This document shows positions 1-9,334 of a stretch of 64,000 bases of DNA, piece after piece. The notes beneath the pieces were generated by a model that was given only the letters and a program-made list of their open reading frames with translations, did not search any database and had not been told where the DNA came from. Position 1 is the first letter of the stretch; each line of letters opens with the position of its first letter. This stretch comes from Modestobacter marinus (GTDB lineage Bacteria > Actinomycetota > Actinomycetes > Mycobacteriales > Geodermatophilaceae): positions 372,001 to 436,000 of the forward strand of contig NZ_JAAMPA010000003.1 of NCBI RefSeq assembly GCF_011758655.1, read 5' to 3'. The translations under genes were made by a program, and so were the position numbers.

Positions 1-363
1 CGCAATATCGGACTTACCCGAGGTGGCGTCGAAAGCGGCAGATGCGGACGTTCGTCCCGCTCGTCGAAGCCGCTACGGCGACGCACCCGTGGGCCGGAGC
101 AACAGCCCGCCGGTGACCCGTAGGGCAACCGCCTGCGGGAACCTCGCAGGCCAGCGGGCGTGCCGAGCGGAAGCTGTCCCACAAGACCCGCCCGCGCATC
201 TGCCTGGTGAGGGCGGGATATGCGGGACAACGCCCGGAGGGACGAGTGCGGCCCGAACTCCCGCGGGTCGACTAACGGCAGGACCCCACTGTCCTGCGCA
301 AAGTCCTCGCGTGACCCGTCGCGGTCCAGCATGTGTGAGGGGACGAGGCCGGTACTCCCATGG
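1..363. other. No gene recognised at left edge
   Basis: Open frames cross this stretch on both strands, but none has a recognisable motif or ribosome site; their composition is that of random high-GC frames. It lies downstream of the minus-strand helix-turn-helix gene and may hold its terminator or the edge of a mobile element that continues to the left. Confidence 0.4.
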
Positions 364-1428
364 TCATGCGGCGTTGATGGACGCACGCCGGCGGGAGATC
401 GTGCGCTTGGTGGTGGCGAGCTGTTCGGCGATGTCGCGGATGGACTTACCGCGCTCGGTGAGGCGGCGGACGACTTCGTCCTGCTCAGCGAGGGTCAGGT
501 GCTCGAGGCGGACGCCGTCGCCAGCGAGTGCGCGCTCGATGGCGATCTCGTCGACATCGTCATCCGTCCCTGGGCACTCAGTGTGGGGTCCGGGGTCTGG
601 GTCGGTGTCGATGTCGTCCCAAGCCAGAGGTGGCAGCCAGCCGCGTTCGGCGGCGAAGGTCCGGGCGGCGTCGGCGGCGGCGCGCTGGTCATCGGTGGAC
701 TGCGGTGGGCGCAGGCTCCACAGCTGTTCGTAGAGGGCGGTGACGTCTTGGGCGGTCCGCGCGGCGACGGCGTTGCTGCGCATGCTGCGTCGAAGGCCGG
801 AGGAGCTTCGGCCGAGCCTGGCGGCCAGCTCGTCGTGGGGCCATCCGATGGCGATCAGGGCCCGCAGCCGGCGACGAGTGCCCGTGGCGACGACGTGGCT
901 GCGCGGCGCCCGACTGGCCTCATCGACCCGGATGCGCAGGACCTGGTGGGCGGTCCGGGGTCGGACCCGCCGGATGCCGGCGTTGCCGTCCCGCCCGGGG
1001 TCGGCCAGTTCGCGGACGTGGCTGGTGGAGAGGCCGGCGAGCATGGCTATCTGTTCGACGCCGATGCCGGCGGCCCGTAGCGCGCAGAGGTGCTCGCGCA
1101 CCGGGGTCGCGTCCACGAACGGCTGCCATCGGCCGAAGGTCTGCGCGCGGTGCACGGCGCGGCCGGCCGCGGTGTTGGCGGCAGTGCAGTCGGTGCATCG
1201 GCAGCGGTCCCTGACATAGGCGACGCGGGTTCCGTGCACATGCTGAGCACGTGGATGGGTGCAGTCCCGCTCCACCCGACTTCGAGCGCCCTGGACACGG
1301 CGACGTGCTCGCTCGATGTCCTGCCGGTGCTTGGTACAGGAATGGCGCGCGTGGTGGAAGTCGGCGAGGGCGTCGCTGGCGTAGGTATGGCTGTAGCCGC
1401 AGGCCGGGCAGGTCCGGGTGGCGCTCAT
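364..1428 (-). CDS. Phage-like helix-turn-helix protein with Cys-rich N-terminus
   Basis: About 354 residues from the chosen ATG. The N-terminus has a CPAC pair followed by His and Cys residues, which suggests a small zinc knuckle. Two helix-turn-helix-like stretches follow: one near residue 115 (AAGIGVEQIAMLAGLSTSHV) and one at the extreme C-terminus (GKSIRDIAEQLATTKRTISR). Such proteins are common in actinophages and integrative elements, where they probably act as DNA-binding regulators; that role is inferred. A longer in-frame extension upstream exists, but this ATG overlaps the stop of the preceding gene as ATGA, so translational coupling favours it. No partner in the window identifies its target. 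Confidence 0.6.
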   Translation of the reverse strand: MSATRTCPACGYSHTYASDALADFHHARHSCTKHRQDIERARRRVQGARSRVERDCTHPRAQHVHGTRVAYVRDRCRCTDCTAANTAAGRAVHRAQTFGRWQPFVDATPVREHLCALRAAGIGVEQIAMLAGLSTSHVRELADPGRDGNAGIRRVRPRTAHQVLRIRVDEASRAPRSHVVATGTRRRLRALIAIGWPHDELAARLGRSSSGLRRSMRSNAVAARTAQDVTALYEQLWSLRPPQSTDDQRAAADAARTFAAERGWLPPLAWDDIDTDPDPGPHTECPGTDDDVDEIAIERALAGDGVRLEHLTLAEQDEVVRRLTERGKSIRDIAEQLATTKRTISRRRASINAA

Positions 1429-1814
1429 GCCCCGCCCCATGGAGATACGGCGACCGGCTGACCGCTGTGGCGACGACCCGGTACGCAGGCCTTGGCCAGG
1501 ACGTCCTCGATCCAGTCGGTGCGGAGGCTGCCGGCGTCTCCCACGTGGTCGTCCAAGGGCAGTGCCGTGAACTGCTGTGCGGTGGCGGCCCACTCCCGGT
1601 CGGACAGGGGCCGCTCGAGATGGGCTTCGACGGTGGGCCGGTCGACGTAGGCGATGCTGGCGCCGATGACGTCGGCCAGGTCGGTGAGCAGCCGGTGGCT
1701 GTCGCCGCCGTAGCTGTCGACGAGGGCCTGCAGCACGGCGCGGCGAGCAGAAAAGACGTGGGACGGTGCCGGCGCAGGGGCTGTCGTTGTTCGTCGTCCC
1801 GGCTGACCGCACAT
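1425..1814 (-). CDS. Small hypothetical protein coupled to the HTH gene
   Basis: About 129 residues, not recognised. The middle (RPTVEAHLERPLSDREWAAT) looks like a soluble alpha-helical protein with acidic ends; there is no signal peptide or membrane segment. The ATG is preceded by a GGAG-type ribosome site. The stop codon overlaps the ATG of the next gene (ATGA), so the two are probably co-translated. Small acidic proteins of this type often sit upstream of HTH proteins in actinobacterial mobile DNA, which is the only hint of role. Confidence 0.5.
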   Translation of the reverse strand: MCGQPGRRTTTAPAPAPSHVFSARRAVLQALVDSYGGDSHRLLTDLADVIGASIAYVDRPTVEAHLERPLSDREWAATAQQFTALPLDDHVGDAGSLRTDWIEDVLAKACVPGRRHSGQPVAVSPWGGA

Positions 1815-2031
1815 CCCTGCTCCGCTGGTGAGTAGTCGCTCCCACCGGGAGAAGGCGCTATTCAGAGCGGTTTGGTGACACCCCGCCGAAAATCGGGAGA
1901 AGTCGCGGGGCACGGGAGAGACGGCTCCTCATCGGAGTGTCCGGCGCGTAGCCCGTGGAGTTGTCGTACAGATGTGCGAGCCTCGGATGTGTCTTGTCCA
2001 TCCGCAGTTCGCTCGGAGGGAGCGGCACGGG

Positions 2032-2730
2032 ATGCCAGGTAAGGCCCGCGTACACGAACTCGCCAAGGAGTTCGGAGTCGATAGCAAGACCCTGCTCGCC
2101 AAGCTCAAGGAGCTGGGCTTCTTCGTGAAGTCAGCGTCCAGCCTCGTAGAGGCGCCGGTGGCCCGACAGCTGCGGGAGTGCTTCCCGCACGCGCAACGAT
2201 CAACGTCGCCGCTAGGTCGTCCAGCTCCGCGATCAGCGGTGCGGGAGCACGCTGCCCCGTTGCCGCCCGTGAGACGGACGTCGTCTGCGCTGCCACCACG
2301 GCCGCAGCCTCTGCCCGCCTTCCCGAGCCGCCGACCCAGGCGTGAGTGGTATCGCGGAACCCCGCCGGAGGGGCTCACCAAGTACCTGCTCGACCACTAC
2401 GTCGTCTGGCGGCGGGATCCGGACGGGAGGTCGCCGGGTGGCTCCTACTCCTACTTCGATGACGAGGTCCGCCAAGCGAGAGACCTCTCGGCCGAGTGGG
2501 CGCCGACTCTCTTCGATGGCCTCGAGTTCGCGGACATCGTGCGGTGGGTGCGGGAGGGTGCGCCTGCCAAGTACGCGGGCGATCTGCACCGAGCGGGCGT
2601 CCGTCCAGAGGAGCTCAGTTGGTCGTACGAGGACCGCGGCGCCGAGCCCCTGAGCATGCGACTGATCCGCGGTCAGTGGACGGCGGAGATGGTCGTCAAC
2701 GAGGTCGAGCGGCGGCGTCGACTGGGGTGA
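2032..2730 (+). CDS. Protein with IF-2 N-terminal-type domain
   Basis: About 232 residues. The first 45 residues ([20 protein letters not shown], then [10 protein letters not shown]) match the pattern of the IF2_N domain, a small helical module found at the N-terminus of bacterial translation factor IF-2. The rest is unrelated to IF-2: there is no GTPase, but a proline/arginine-rich linker and an unknown C-terminal domain of about 120 residues rich in Trp, Tyr and Asp. IF2_N modules also occur alone in actinobacterial proteins of unknown role. The chosen ATG is preceded by GGAGGG at a rather long spacing; an in-frame start lies 60 bases upstream. Confidence 0.55.
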   Translation: MPGKARVHELAKEFGVDSKTLLAKLKELGFFVKSASSLVEAPVARQLRECFPHAQRSTSPLGRPAPRSAVREHAAPLPPVRRTSSALPPRPQPLPAFPSRRPRREWYRGTPPEGLTKYLLDHYVVWRRDPDGRSPGGSYSYFDDEVRQARDLSAEWAPTLFDGLEFADIVRWVREGAPAKYAGDLHRAGVRPEELSWSYEDRGAEPLSMRLIRGQWTAEMVVNEVERRRRLG

Positions 2731-3034
2731 TGCAGCGCTGGCCCGGATCGCCAGCGGCGAAACGGGCCAGTGTTGCCTTGGCGTTCGCCTCCATCTCATC
2801 TTCCATCCCGCCCTAGTAGCAGGTGGGCCGAAGCGGATCAGGCGGGCGTCTGAGCGTCCCGTAGATGACCGCCGGGAAGAAGGGTGGAGGGTGATCGTCG
2901 CTGCCGCGGGCCCGGCGACAGGCACTCTTTAGGCACCCAATACCCCCGCAATTAGCCGTGACAAGCCGTCGCAACCAACGCTTCGCACCGGTTCTGACCT
3001 GCGTATTCAACGCGGGCCAACGCGAGTAAGCGCC

Positions 3035-3081
3035 TCAAGATCAAATCGCAGGGTTATAGGTTCAAGTCCTATCGGGGGAGC
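3035..3081 (+). repeat. Left 47-bp att repeat (tRNA 3' half)
   Basis: Identical over 47 bases to the repeat at 17331-17377. It contains a T arm (stem ATAGG/CCTAT, seven-base loop TTCAAGT), the acceptor strand CGGGGGA and discriminator G. No 5' half of a tRNA precedes it, and CCA is absent. The acceptor strand and G discriminator suit actinobacterial tRNA-Asn, which is inference. The integrase gene begins about 100 bases to the right. Confidence 0.85.
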
Positions 3082-3180
3082 TCTGACCAGGGCTTATGGT
3101 TCTGGAGCTTCGAGCCAGGCATCATCAACTCATCGGAAACCGATGAGGGCAGGTGCCGCATAGGACGACCACCGCTGCCG

Positions 3181-4394
3181 GTGGGCACGTTCGGCAGGAT
3201 CGGCTTCCTGCTTCTGTCCAGCGGTGAGGTCCAGGCCCGCGCCCGGTTCCGCGACTTCGACGGTCGCACCCGCCTGGTCTCCAAGACCGGTACCACCCGT
3301 GCCGCCGCCGAGCGGGCGCTGAAGACCGAGCTGGCCGCCCGCCGCGGGCCCGGGGGAGCCGGGGTCATCACCGCCAGCTCCCGGGTGTCCGCACTCGTCG
3401 AGGCGTGGCTGGCCGCCGACCACGGCTGGTCGACCGGCACCGAGCGCACCTACCGCTCGGTGATCCGCACCTCGGTGCTGCCTGCCTTCGGTCAGCTGAC
3501 CTTGCAGGAGGTCACCCCCGGCCGGGTCGGCCGGGCGCTCACCGCGATCGCGAAGGCGAGCGGGCCCGGTGCGGCCAAGACCGCCCGCGCCTGCTTGTCG
3601 GGGATGTTCTCCCACGCCATCGACGACGGCGCCATCACCGCCAACCCTGTCCGCGACGCCACCGTCCGGATCGACACCACCGCCAAGAAGGCACCCCGGG
3701 CGCTGACCGTCGACCAGACCGCGCGGCTGGTCGAGCTGTTCCGGGGGAGTGCTCGGGCAAACGACCTGGACCTCCCCGACATCGTCGACTGGATGCTCGC
3801 CACCGGCGCCCGGATCGGGGAGGCGGTGGCGCTGCGCACCGGGGAGACCGCCGGCCAGCCGCTGCTGGACCTGGAGGCCGGCACCTGGGAGGTCAACGCC
3901 ACCGCGGTGCGGGTGCCCAAACAAGGGATGGTCGTCCAGCCGCGCACCAAGACCGCCGCCGGCTGGCGGATCATCGCCGTGCCCGAGCTCGCGGTGGACG
4001 TGGTGCGCCGCCGGCTGACGTCACCCCATCGGCCGGACACCGAGCTGGTGTTCCCGGCGCCGTTGCCGGCACCTTGCGCGACCCAAACAGCGTGTCCGGT
4101 GACTTGCGCCAGCTGCTGGACTCCTTCGAGTGCGCGGCCTGCGGCGGGACCGGCTTCCAGCCGACGACAAGCACGACGGCGGCCGGCCGCCCGGTCCGCT
4201 GCGCCGAGGGGCCGTGGTCGTGGGTTACCTCGCGCACCTTCCGCAAGACCGTCGCCACCCGCCTGGACGAGGCCGGGTTCACGCCACGGCAGGTCGCCGA
4301 CCAGCTCGGCCACGCCAACCCCTCGATGACCCTGGACGTCTACTTCGGCCGCCAGGTCGTCAGCGCCGAGGCAGCTCGCGTGCTCGGCCGTTGA
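3181..4394 (+). pseudogene. Tyrosine site-specific integrase, frameshifted
   Basis: A phage-type tyrosine recombinase: an SAM-like core-binding domain (about residues 68-165), then the catalytic domain with ATGARIGEAVAL carrying the first catalytic Arg (about 211). The reading frame breaks near 4060-4075: the first frame runs off after ELVFPAP, and the remainder (GTLRDPNSV, then TFRKTVATRLDEAG, LGHANPSMTLDVYFGR with the Tyr) is in the frame one base back, as expected for a one-base deletion. Where the family usually has HTFRKT, this protein has RTFRKT. A CxxCxGTG segment is inserted before it. The GTG used here is the first usable start; the family's normal start position, 21 bases upstream, is an ATA codon. 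Probably inactive. Confidence 0.8.
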
Positions 4395-4490
4395 TGGGTT
4401 GCCTGTTTGGGTGCACAGCCGACTCGATCAACGCTCACTGATACCGCGACCGCGACTGTTCACCCCCCTGTGCAGATTGCGCAGAATCTT

Positions 4491-4526
4491 GGGGTGTCCC
4501 TGAGCGGCCCGCTCAGGGACAACCCC
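4491..4526. terminator. Hairpin after the integrase gene
   Basis: TGTCCCTGAGCGG and its exact complement are separated by a single C (4495-4521). Flanking GGGG and CCCC extend the stem with one bulged base. There is no U tract. It lies between the integrase gene and the next gene, so it could terminate the first or act as an operator. Confidence 0.5.
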
Positions 4527-4570
4527 CTCTGGGCAGTCCCTCATGCTGGGAGCCATGACAAGATTTCCGC

Positions 4571-5962
4571 GTGCCCGAGTTCGTCTTCAACTCCTTCGTG
4601 AAGGAGCACCGCCCCCTCTCGGCTGAGCTGTGGAGGCGGGCGGGTTCGCTCTGGAGTCGCGTTGCGGCGGCGACCACGCTGGAGGACCTGGATGCCTTCG
4701 ACGATGACGTGTTGAGGGGTCCTGGCATGAGCCTGGGTATCAAGGTGCCCCAACTGGGCAGAACGCGTCAGGCAGCAGAGCGCGCGGGCGAGACCAGGTG
4801 GAACGCGGATCGCACCGTGGGGAGCCCTACTCGCCGTTTCTACGTCTCGGTTGAGGTGCTAGGCGACATCACCTTGTTGAACTGCTGGCCTGATCTAGCG
4901 GGGGCCGACCTCGACCCAGTGGACGCAGAGGTCGTGGCGGACATAGGTGGTTTGGGCACTACAACGCGTGCGTCGGATGAAGACGTCCGCCGGTACTTAA
5001 GGGCGGAACAGGAGTGGGAGATTGGGGCCGACGACGATCCGCGCGACGGTCGGCCAGCGAGATTTTCCCTCTACACGCATTTCGACCTCACGCTGGAGGA
5101 CGAGGACGCGGTAGCTCGCCGAGATCTTGACCTGGCCGCGATTGCGCGCGAGCGCCGAGGGCGCATCGCCCCTATCGTCGCCGCCGTCAGTAAGCAGGTG
5201 CACGAGTTTCTAGCCACCGACCTACCGGCGAGACTGCTGGCAGTGACCGAAGCCAAGCGTAGGGAGTTGACCAACCGTCAGGCAGTTCGCGACAACCTCA
5301 GCTTCCCTGACGAATGGCAGGGCAGTGAGCCGGAATTGGAGGATCTATCGCAGGTCGATGCATCGCCCACGAAGGAGCCCGACCCTGAGGCGCCCTCTCT
5401 GATGGAGGAAGTGCACCTCAACCCGCGTTCACGGCTGAGTGCCGCGACGTTTGAGGATGTGATGTTTTCCCTGCGCCACTGGGCCAACGCAGTGGAGCGA
5501 TACCCCGCCGCGTTCGGAGTGCTTGTGGAAGAGCGGATCAGCGACCTTCTAGCGGCCACCTGGAATGCGACGCTTCCCGGAGCCGGTCGTGAGGTTTACT
5601 CTCGTGGCGGCAAGTCCGACATCTTCATTCAGGCGGATGTGTTGGACCCCGGACGCGGCCCGGCCAAAGTCTTTATTTGTGAGGCTAAATGAGCCACCGG
5701 CGATACTGTAATCAGAGAAGCCTTAGATCCGCAACTGTTCGGCTACCTCAACGTTCACGACACGGCGGCCATCCTGCTGGTGCTAATGAGGCAGAAGGAT
5801 TTTGCTCGCGCCCGCGCGAGGTATCTTGGGGTGCTCGAGTCCGTTGACGGTCACCAGAGCTCGCTCGACGGGCCAGTGGACGGGTGGCCCCTGCTCAATT
5901 TCGTTCGAGACGGTCGCTCTGTCACTGTCTGCGCGGCCTTCGTCCACCTGCCCGTCCCTTGA
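4571..5962 (+). pseudogene. PD-(D/E)XK-like nuclease gene with in-frame TGA
   Basis: Two halves in one frame: 373 residues up to a TGA at 5690-5692, then about 90 more codons to the next stop. The first half ends GGKSDIFIQADV...KVFICEAK, a D-x(n)-E-x-K pattern typical of PD-(D/E)XK restriction-type nucleases. The TGA follows the catalytic Lys, exactly where a Trp codon (TGG) would fit, and translation past it continues sensibly (ATGDTVIREALDPQLFGYL). I read this as a TGG-to-TGA nonsense mutation in a protein of about 463 residues. The N-terminal 300 residues are not recognised. The island context suggests a defence role, which is inference. Readthrough cannot be excluded. Confidence 0.65.
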
Positions 5963-6170
5963 CCGGAAAGCGAGGCCCAGCGTCGCGCCAGGCATCACCG
6001 GCGACCCACAGGCTGCTCGTCGTTGCGAGCGAGCGAACGTCTCCGGAATTCGGAGCCGAGATAGTATCCTCTTGCACCGATAGTGACGTGCTAGTCGCTG
6101 TTCGATCGACTCAGCGGGTGCCGTAGCGCGCGACCGCGACTTTGGCCTCCCACCACCGGTCGCACTCTGC

Positions 6171-6470
6171 CTCGTCGTAGAGCACCCGGAGTGCGGCGGC
6201 GCCCAAGTCGACACGCTCTGGGGCTTCTCCGAAAGCATCCGGCTGTCCTGGTTGCCGTGCCATCACTGCAACACCGCCCGGTTCCGGCCCACCACGGCCA
6301 CCGTGAGCGCCCGCTTCGACGCGCTCGGTCTGCACCTGCTGGACGAGTTCGACGGCGACCCCGGCCGACCCCTGCGGGCCGAGTGCCGACGCTGCGGCGC
6401 TCCGCGCAGCGTGTCCTGGCAGGCCATCGGCTCGGGTTCCCCGCCGTGCCTCACGGTGGCCGGTCAACTG
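6171..6470 (+). pseudogene. Zinc-ribbon gene remnant, convergent to the next gene
   Basis: Read from 6171 in one plus frame, this gives ECGGAQVDTLWGFSES, then a CHHC pair, LGLHLLDEFDGDP, LRAECRRCGAP, VSWQAIGSGSPPC: two Cys-pair zinc ribbons resembling those of the neighbouring minus-strand protein. There is no credible start, and the similarity stops where the neighbour's 3' end begins. A minus-strand frame through 6111-6240 also looks protein-like (AECDRWWEAKVAVARYGTR) and ends in a stop. The stretch between the two nuclease genes thus seems to be a mosaic of gene fragments. Confidence 0.35.
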
Positions 6471-8209
6471 TCGACGGAGACGCCGAGCCAGTCGCGGACG
6501 GCGTCGATGACCTGCCGCGGCCGCGGCGCGGACGAGTACACCCGGAACTCCCGGTAGCGGGGGTCGTCGATGGCCAGCGGTGAAAGGTCGTCCTCCCGCA
6601 GCCGGACCACGTGGTAGCCGGCGGCCAGCAGATCGCGGCTCTTGGCGGTGTCCACCAGCACCTTGGCGGGAGCCGCATGCCAGTAGGCGCCGTCGTACTC
6701 GATGGCCACGCTTCGGCCGTCGGTGGTCACCAGCACGTCGACGGTCCACGCCTGACGTGCGGTGAACGCGGCGTCGCGCAGCAGCGCGTTGGACCGGGCG
6801 TTGCCGAAGACCTCCTCGGCAGCGGCGTGATGCTCGAGCTCGACGCGGGACTTGCCGGTCGGCCTGCACTCCGGGCATTCGGCGCCATTCGAGCGGGACG
6901 ACAGCGACATCGACCAGACATGGTCGGTGTTGGTGGCGCACACCCACTCCGGCGTGAAGTTGGGATTGGCGTGCGGTCGGACCTGCCATGCACTGACCGG
7001 GTTGGCGGGACTCCACTCCGCAGCCAGGCCGGGGTCACACCAGGCCAGCGATCCGAGGATGGTGCGACACCGCGGGCAGCGCTGCCGCTGGTACTTGTCC
7101 CGATCGCGCACCGTCGCCGGCCACTCGTGGCCGCAGCAGTCCGCGCGCCACCGGACCTTCCGTGTCGAGTCCCAGCGCACGTTGTGCGGGGTGTACTTGC
7201 CATTGCGGGTGGGGTGCCACTGTTCGGCGAGCTCGGGCAGCACGTCGGCCAACCACTGGGGCTTTGCGCGCGTGGCCGCCGCCGCGCAGTGAGGGCAGCC
7301 GGCGCTGTGGAAGCGGGTCACCGACAGCCGCGGACGATGCCCTCGCGGGCACCGGAAGCGGTAGTGGCCCCCGTCGCCGACCATCACGAGACGCGGGTTC
7401 GCCTCGTCGTCCCACGCCGACAGCAGCTCGGAGACGTCGGCCACCGGTGTGGCCTTGGCCAGCTCGTTCTCCTCCTGCAGCTTCGCTGCCGCCAGTTCGC
7501 TGCAGGCCGGGCAGGAGGGCCGCTCGGCCATCACCGACACCTTGGCCGGGAAGCGATGGTCGCAATCCGGGCAGCGCCAGTGGGCCGACCGGGTCGCCCG
7601 CACGCTGACCGTCGACAGCGCACGCTCGTCGTTGGCGTCGTGGTCCCACCAGGCCAGTGCCTCCAAGCCCGACTCCATGAGCGGGACCTTCTCCACCGGT
7701 GCGTCGGTGGGATGGCGGGAACGGGTGTTGCGGGAGCAGATGCACCCGAAGCCGGCATCACCCATGCGCAGGGCGCGGATCAGCCCGCACCGGCGGCAAC
7801 TCGCCAGGATCGGCTCGTGATCTCCCGTCTCGTCCATCAGCGTTCGGAGGAACTCCCAGCCGCCGGTGTCCAGGCGCGCGACGATCTCCTCGCGCTGGTA
7901 CACCCGCTGCTCGCGCCAGGCCTCAGCTCGTCGCTCCGTGGCCCACGCCCGCCAGTAGCAGGTGCGGCAGGTGCGCTCCTGGCTGGCGTTCTTCTCCACC
8001 GTGTAGCTCAGCTTGTAGTGCGCCTCAACGCCGCAGGTCAGACACCGCGTTAGCCGGTCCTTCCGCGGGCCAGGGAAGCGCTCGACGGCCGCGACCCCGC
8101 CGATGCGCAAGATCTCGTCGATGCAGTCCAAGCACCACGCCGGCTGCGTCCTAGTCGTGAACGCCGCCTGCTTCGTGCACCCACTGGTCGAACAGCTCTG
8201 AACCCGCAC
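6464..8209 (-). CDS. Multi-zinc-ribbon protein with Vsr/PD-(D/E)XK-like nuclease tail
   Basis: About 581 residues from a GTG preceded by GGTGAGG. The chain is built of repeated zinc ribbons: at least ten CxxC pairs, several in the arrangement W..HPTRNG...WRADCCGHEW...CPRC typical of DUF4379-type probable zinc-ribbon domains. The last about 95 residues (VDVLVTTDGRSVAIEYDGAYWH, then a Lys and Arg-rich helix) resemble the very-short-patch-repair / DUF559 nuclease fold, with an Asp and a Glu in the right spacing. Such ribbon-nuclease fusions occur in defence islands and mobile elements and probably cut DNA; substrate and activity are inferred. It is divergent from the next gene across about 160 bases. 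The frame is intact, unlike several neighbours. Confidence 0.65.
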   Translation of the reverse strand: MRVQSCSTSGCTKQAAFTTRTQPAWCLDCIDEILRIGGVAAVERFPGPRKDRLTRCLTCGVEAHYKLSYTVEKNASQERTCRTCYWRAWATERRAEAWREQRVYQREEIVARLDTGGWEFLRTLMDETGDHEPILASCRRCGLIRALRMGDAGFGCICSRNTRSRHPTDAPVEKVPLMESGLEALAWWDHDANDERALSTVSVRATRSAHWRCPDCDHRFPAKVSVMAERPSCPACSELAAAKLQEENELAKATPVADVSELLSAWDDEANPRLVMVGDGGHYRFRCPRGHRPRLSVTRFHSAGCPHCAAAATRAKPQWLADVLPELAEQWHPTRNGKYTPHNVRWDSTRKVRWRADCCGHEWPATVRDRDKYQRQRCPRCRTILGSLAWCDPGLAAEWSPANPVSAWQVRPHANPNFTPEWVCATNTDHVWSMSLSSRSNGAECPECRPTGKSRVELEHHAAAEEVFGNARSNALLRDAAFTARQAWTVDVLVTTDGRSVAIEYDGAYWHAAPAKVLVDTAKSRDLLAAGYHVVRLREDDLSPLAIDDPRYREFRVYSSAPRPRQVIDAVRDWLGVSVDS

Positions 8210-8366
8210 CCCCTCACCTTCGGCTATCCGGTGCCCCGTCTGAAGGGGACGACGTGCGCGTTGTCCGACGTCGCCGGCTCCGCAGTGCGACCTCGCGTCG
8301 AGAACCGGCGGAACCTGTCGGTGCCCCCCTCTACCGTCGCCGCCGACCACACAAGCGGAGGCAGAG

Positions 8367-9089
8367 ATGTTCGAGCGCGACGTGAACTACCCGGCGGCCG
8401 TCGCCAGCTACGACGACGAGGGCCTCAGTGCGGCCATCGACTGGTGCGTCGGGCACATGGCCGAAGGCGACACGCTGACGGTGTGGACCAGCCTGAAGTC
8501 CAACCTGAGCAACTGTCCGCAGCTGGAACGGCTGGTGACCCGGCACCGCAACGTCGATCACATCACCGGCCGCGGCGGCACGCACCTGCGCGGCACCGGG
8601 CCGGTGTTGATGGCCTGGGCGGACATGGACGACATCGGTGAGCTGGTCCGGTTCGCCGGCAGGCGCATCCGGGCACTGTGCGTCATCCCCGCCTACGACG
8701 ACGCTCTCCGGCCATGGGTCTCCGCTGTGCGGCCCGCCGTCCTCGGGGACGGCTCGGCATGGGAAGACCCGACACCCGTCCTCGACCCGGTCGTCGTCGA
8801 GGCGCTGACCGGCCTCACCGGCTCGATCAACCACAACAACACCATCTCCGCCGGCTTCGAGAAGGACATGGTCGTCAGTTCCCTGCTCGCGCTCCGCGAC
8901 GCCGGCATCCCGATGGACGACGCGGCCATGCAGGGGTGGGCCCTGGCGAACGGATGGTCCGGGGAGAACCCCCAGCGCCTGGCGAAGTACGTCCGCGACA
9001 TCAACGGCGGCACCCGCCCGCGCTGCCGCCAGATGCTGCGCGAGGACTACATCGACCGGCTCCGTCGCCGCGCCGCCGGCACCGAGTAG
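8367..9089 (+). CDS. Hypothetical protein, unknown family
   Basis: 240 residues, intact, with GGAGG seven bases before the ATG. Not recognised. It looks soluble and cytoplasmic, acidic in the first half with a basic C-terminus (DYIDRLRRRAAG). The N-terminal half (LSAAIDWCVGHMAEGDTLTV, then RNVDHITGRGGTHLRG) has alternating strands and helices reminiscent of a Rossmann-like or phospholipase-D-like fold, but no catalytic motif can be named. It is the first gene of a plus-strand series that includes an HNH nuclease and an ATPase. No membrane segment or signal peptide. Confidence 0.6.
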   Translation: MFERDVNYPAAVASYDDEGLSAAIDWCVGHMAEGDTLTVWTSLKSNLSNCPQLERLVTRHRNVDHITGRGGTHLRGTGPVLMAWADMDDIGELVRFAGRRIRALCVIPAYDDALRPWVSAVRPAVLGDGSAWEDPTPVLDPVVVEALTGLTGSINHNNTISAGFEKDMVVSSLLALRDAGIPMDDAAMQGWALANGWSGENPQRLAKYVRDINGGTRPRCRQMLREDYIDRLRRRAAGTE

Positions 9090-9334
9090 CACCGCGGCGG
9101 CCGCCGGCGGAACATCCGCCGACAGCGGGGTGACACCAGGCAGTGCTGGGTCGGTCCACCGCCACCGAACGCCACCCCACCCTTGAAGCGCACGTCGAAC
9201 CAGCCGTCGGACGCCGCACCCGCCCCGGAGTGACCGGGCCGGCGCGGGCGGCCAGCGCAGCACGCCGGCCCCCCCACCCGGACCAGCCCGCCAGGTGACC
9301 CCGTGTCGCCACGCCCTACCTCTACGGTGCGACC

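Noticed and set aside
3007-3081. A complete tRNA gene at the left repeat
   Set aside because: No 5' acceptor strand TCCCCCG, D arm or anticodon stem precedes the T arm; the same holds at 17331-17377.
5690-5692. TGA as selenocysteine in the nuclease gene
   Set aside because: A Trp codon fits the site after E-x-K, and no selenocysteine-type motif or hairpin is evident right after it; nonsense mutation is simpler.
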